Below, piece by piece: positions 34,937 through 36,338 of a stretch of 36,338 nucleotides of DNA (position 1 is its first letter; each line of letters begins with the position of its first letter). Location: positions 121,960 to 158,297 of the forward strand of contig NZ_LMKH01000037.1 in NCBI RefSeq assembly GCF_001421415.1, written 5' to 3'. The translations under genes were made by a program, and so were the position numbers. The notes under the pieces are model-generated. The model ran no database searches, was not told where the DNA came from, and was given only the letters and a program-made list of their open reading frames with translations. Source of the DNA: Sphingomonas sp. Leaf208. GTDB taxonomy: Bacteria; Pseudomonadota; Alphaproteobacteria; Sphingomonadales; Sphingomonadaceae.

Positions 34937-34985
34937 GTAACGGCCCGCCTCAAGCGCCGTGTGAACGCGAGGCGGGCCGGCCGGG
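34937..34985. repeat. Hairpin repeat, copy 2 (GTAACGGCCCGCC unit)
   Basis: GTAACGGCCCGCCTC and GAGGCGGGCCGGCCGGG pair over ten bases (34942-34951 with 34969-34978). Outer bases match copy 1 at 34834-34876, while the loop is unrelated, which shows that the stem and flanks are what is conserved. Confidence 0.75.
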
Positions 34986-35172
34986 GCCGTACGCACCCGG
35001 CAAACGAAAGACGCACGCCGGATCAATTCGGCCCAGCATTGGAAAGAATCATTGATGACGGCGGCAACAGAGCCGGCGTGACTTTTAGCCGCGCGGCCGC
35101 ATTGGCACTCGTGAAGCGGCGGGGGCGACGAACAGGCTTCACGTTCTGGCAACGTATCGCGTTTCGTGGGTC

Positions 35173-35331
35173 ATGCCGGGGCCGAAGAATACGAAGCTGA
35201 CCCTTGGGCTGACCTACATGAACGATGGCAAGATGGTGGTCGCGCCAATGGAGTACGGTATCGAGCTATCGAATGGGCGCGAACAATCCAAAATCAGGCG
35301 GCTCCTGACTGGGGTACGCGCCTACAGTTGA
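35173..35331 (+). CDS. Possible small protein, 52 residues
   Basis: The frame reads MPGPKNTKLTLGLTYMNDGK and continues MVVAPMEYGIELSNGREQSK before the stop at 35329-35331. Composition is protein-like, with alternating polar and hydrophobic residues. There is no ribosome site, and an overlapping frame (35166-35483) is longer but rich in Cys and Arg and looks less natural. I do not recognise a family. This may be a gene, a fragment or chance. Confidence 0.3.
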   Translation: MPGPKNTKLTLGLTYMNDGKMVVAPMEYGIELSNGREQSKIRRLLTGVRAYS

Positions 35332-35337
35332 TAATCG

Positions 35338-35577
35338 TCAGTCGTGACAACGGATGTGATTGCGAAGTTTATAGTCGTTGCAATGCCAAGGGTACGCGCT
35401 GCGAGGGCGATGCCCCTGCTGAACGACCTTGTGGGCTTTGTACCGGCCGCCATCGTGACGTGATCCGTGAGATACGGCTCTAGGCTGACGGTCATTATGT
35501 CGTTGAGCGTCAGCGCTGACGGGTAGAGCAATGCTTGCCACGGTCATTCCGAGAGCGGCCAAAATCGAGATCTTCAT
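35338..35577 (-). CDS. Small secreted basic protein, unknown
   Basis: The 79-residue product begins MKISILAALGMTVASIALPV and has a standard signal peptidase site near SADAQ. GGAGG at 35586-35590 lies eight bases from ATG 35575-35577, a textbook start; an ATG two codons earlier is too close to it. The mature 54 residues are rich in His and Arg (RHNDRQPRAVSHGSRHDGGR) with two Cys near the end. This resembles the many short His/Arg-rich exported proteins of sphingomonads, some of which may bind metals. It is the best-supported gene to the right of tRNA-Asn. Confidence 0.65.
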   Translation of the reverse strand: MKISILAALGMTVASIALPVSADAQRHNDRQPRAVSHGSRHDGGRYKAHKVVQQGHRPRSAYPWHCNDYKLRNHIRCHD

Positions 35578-35610
35578 CTTCATAACCTCCACCCGGTCAT
35601 CGGGCGTGGA

Positions 35611-35890
35611 TTGCAATACGCTTCAAGAGCCAGACGACTCCTGAACCGCTCTGTAGTGCGGCGTACATCTCCACTTCAAAGCGAGCACGTGCAGTGCGTA
35701 GGCGACTTCCGCTTATTCATGACGGCTCAGCATCCGGGATATGTCACGGAGCCGAGCCAGTTTCTACCGGAAGCCTCGAAGGACAAAGCAATGATGCTTA
35801 GTTCGAAGTGGGCAAAAGCGCTCGGTCTGAGAACGAACACGGCTGTTCCCCACCTAGCTGGCTTCCGCTGTCAGGTCGCGCAATAAAAAG
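35611..35890. other. Stretch without a supported gene
   Basis: Composition here is closer to half GC, unlike the rest of the window. An open frame of 91 codons (35611-35886, plus) exists, but it has no ribosome site and no codon bias, and its translation has no recognisable feature. The upstream promoter of the small secreted protein gene should lie at its left end. Confidence 0.4.
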
Positions 35891-35939
35891 TTCCTCGCTC
35901 TCCGAGGTACAGCGCAACCTACAACCGGAGAACGAGGAA
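35891..35939 (+). promoter_or_regulatory. Long leader hairpin overlapping a ribosome site
   Basis: TTCCTCGCTCTCCG (35891-35904) mirrors CGGAGAACGAGGAA (35926-35939) at 13 of 14 positions. An inner AGGT/ACCT pair can extend the fold. The right arm contains GAGGAA, which is the apparent ribosome site of the short frame starting at 35942, so the hairpin would mask it. Confidence 0.5.
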
Positions 35940-35941
35940 AT

Positions 35942-36034
35942 ATGACCGAGCGGCCGGGCTCGGGCGCCGGTCCATCACCGGGCCGGGCAGACAACAAATC
36001 TGTTAACAAAATATTGATTCAGTCTACCTTGTAA
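35942..36034 (+). CDS. Possible 30-codon leader or small protein
   Basis: ATG 35942 follows GAGGAAAT. The product is MTERPGSGAGPSPGRADNKS plus ten residues, ending at TAA 36032-36034. The first half is low in complexity. The stop codon is the start of a perfect Shine-Dalgarno (TAAGGAGGTGA at 36032-36042), which would suit reinitiation on a following gene, yet no start codon lies at the right distance. It may be the surviving head of a lost operon. Confidence 0.3.
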   Translation: MTERPGSGAGPSPGRADNKSVNKILIQSTL

Positions 36035-36050
36035 GGAGGTGACTAGCCTT

Positions 36051-36230
36051 TCAACGCCTGTTGAGCCGCGACGGCCATTTCACGAAACGCCGTTTTCCAT
36101 GTCGCACCGGCGTCAGCCCACGGCGTCCGGTCCTCAACCCGCTCCATACGGCTCTCCACATGTATGCAGCGACGTGCTCGATTACCACAATCTCATCGTT
36201 GTTCGTACAGAGCCGGCACCGTCCAACCAT
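36051..36230 (-). CDS. Possible small Cys-pair protein, 59 residues
   Basis: ATG 36228-36230 follows AAGGA at six bases. The product starts MVGRCRLCTNNDEIVVIEHV and goes on AAYMWRAVWSGL before a basic tail. A CxLC pair followed after about ten residues by a His-containing hydrophobic stretch recalls the N-terminus of HNH-like proteins of mobile elements, but the rest of such a domain is missing. It could be a truncated gene. The frame is open further upstream through a GTG at 36296. Confidence 0.35.
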   Translation of the reverse strand: MVGRCRLCTNNDEIVVIEHVAAYMWRAVWSGLRTGRRGLTPVRHGKRRFVKWPSRLNRR

Positions 36231-36338
36231 AACGAATCCTTGCAAGTTTGTTCTCTTTGCGTTCCTTAGCCGGGTGCACCGGCAAACGCGAATCACGATC
36301 GATCTGGCGGTCCAGATTCTTCGCTCGACGCTCGATCA

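Noticed and set aside
34690..35016. A 108-codon minus-strand frame
   Set aside because: It crosses both hairpin repeats, has no ribosome site and shows no protein-like pattern.
34904..35200. A 98-codon plus-strand frame
   Set aside because: The first third is translated from a hairpin repeat. Part of the middle looks protein-like, but there is no start signal, so it was not called.
33722..36338. Attachment-site duplication of the tRNA-Asn 3' end
   Set aside because: I looked for a second copy of the T-arm and acceptor sequence to the right and found none. No integrase gene is visible either.

Overview
The window is a high-GC chromosomal segment that looks like Sphingomonas or a close relative (Alphaproteobacteria, Sphingomonadales). 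The reasons are the codon use, the split methionine synthase next to metF and an ArsR-methyltransferase fusion, an ScfR-type regulator, several DUF families common in sphingomonads, and many paired-palindrome intergenic repeats. No replication, ribosomal or virulence locus is present. Family assignments come from motifs and recall, because no search could be run.

Positions 1-3110 hold a minus-strand methionine-cycle operon: an ArsR-type regulator fused to a SAM methyltransferase, metF, and the homocysteine-methyltransferase half of metH. A perfect 22-bp palindrome overlies its promoter. Positions 3270-8770 carry small lipoproteins, an aldo/keto reductase, an ScfR/RamB-type regulator opposite a 54-codon gene, a cation efflux protein and a secreted protein with an LRAT/NlpC-like motif. 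Positions 8770-12690 carry a DUF4893 protein, 3-hydroxybutyrate dehydrogenase, a YpfJ-like metallopeptidase, and DUF427, Spx/ArsC-like and DUF1203 proteins.

Positions 12740-17540 form a plus-strand run: glutamine-dependent NAD synthetase, then a CDP-alcohol phosphotransferase, inositol-3-phosphate synthase and a nucleotidyltransferase resembling CTP:inositol-1-phosphate cytidylyltransferase. The last three could make CDP-inositol and transfer phospho-inositol to an acceptor. This logic is known from di-inositol-phosphate synthesis in thermophiles, and I regard it as the most interesting system in the window.

Positions 17628-21050 (minus) carry ettA, a CYTH protein and a GAF/HisKA_2 kinase. 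Then come an M28 peptidase, a repeat-rich lipoprotein with a strong terminator, a CAU tRNA that reads best as tRNA-Ile2, and an MreB paralogue with no mreC/D beside it. Positions 24635-31728 (minus) carry two exported peptidases, a DUF2891 protein, a SnoaL-like exported protein and an EAL phosphodiesterase. On the plus strand moaA and nadK overlap, followed by tRNA-Asn(GUU).

From about 33797 to the right edge the DNA changes: GC is visibly lower, long convincing genes are absent, and there are tails of broken genes (one resembling the C-terminus of a very large phage protein), tandem hairpins, and a few small possible genes. It reads as a decayed mobile element beside the tRNA-Asn gene. No integrase, intact IS, CRISPR array or attachment-site repeat was seen.
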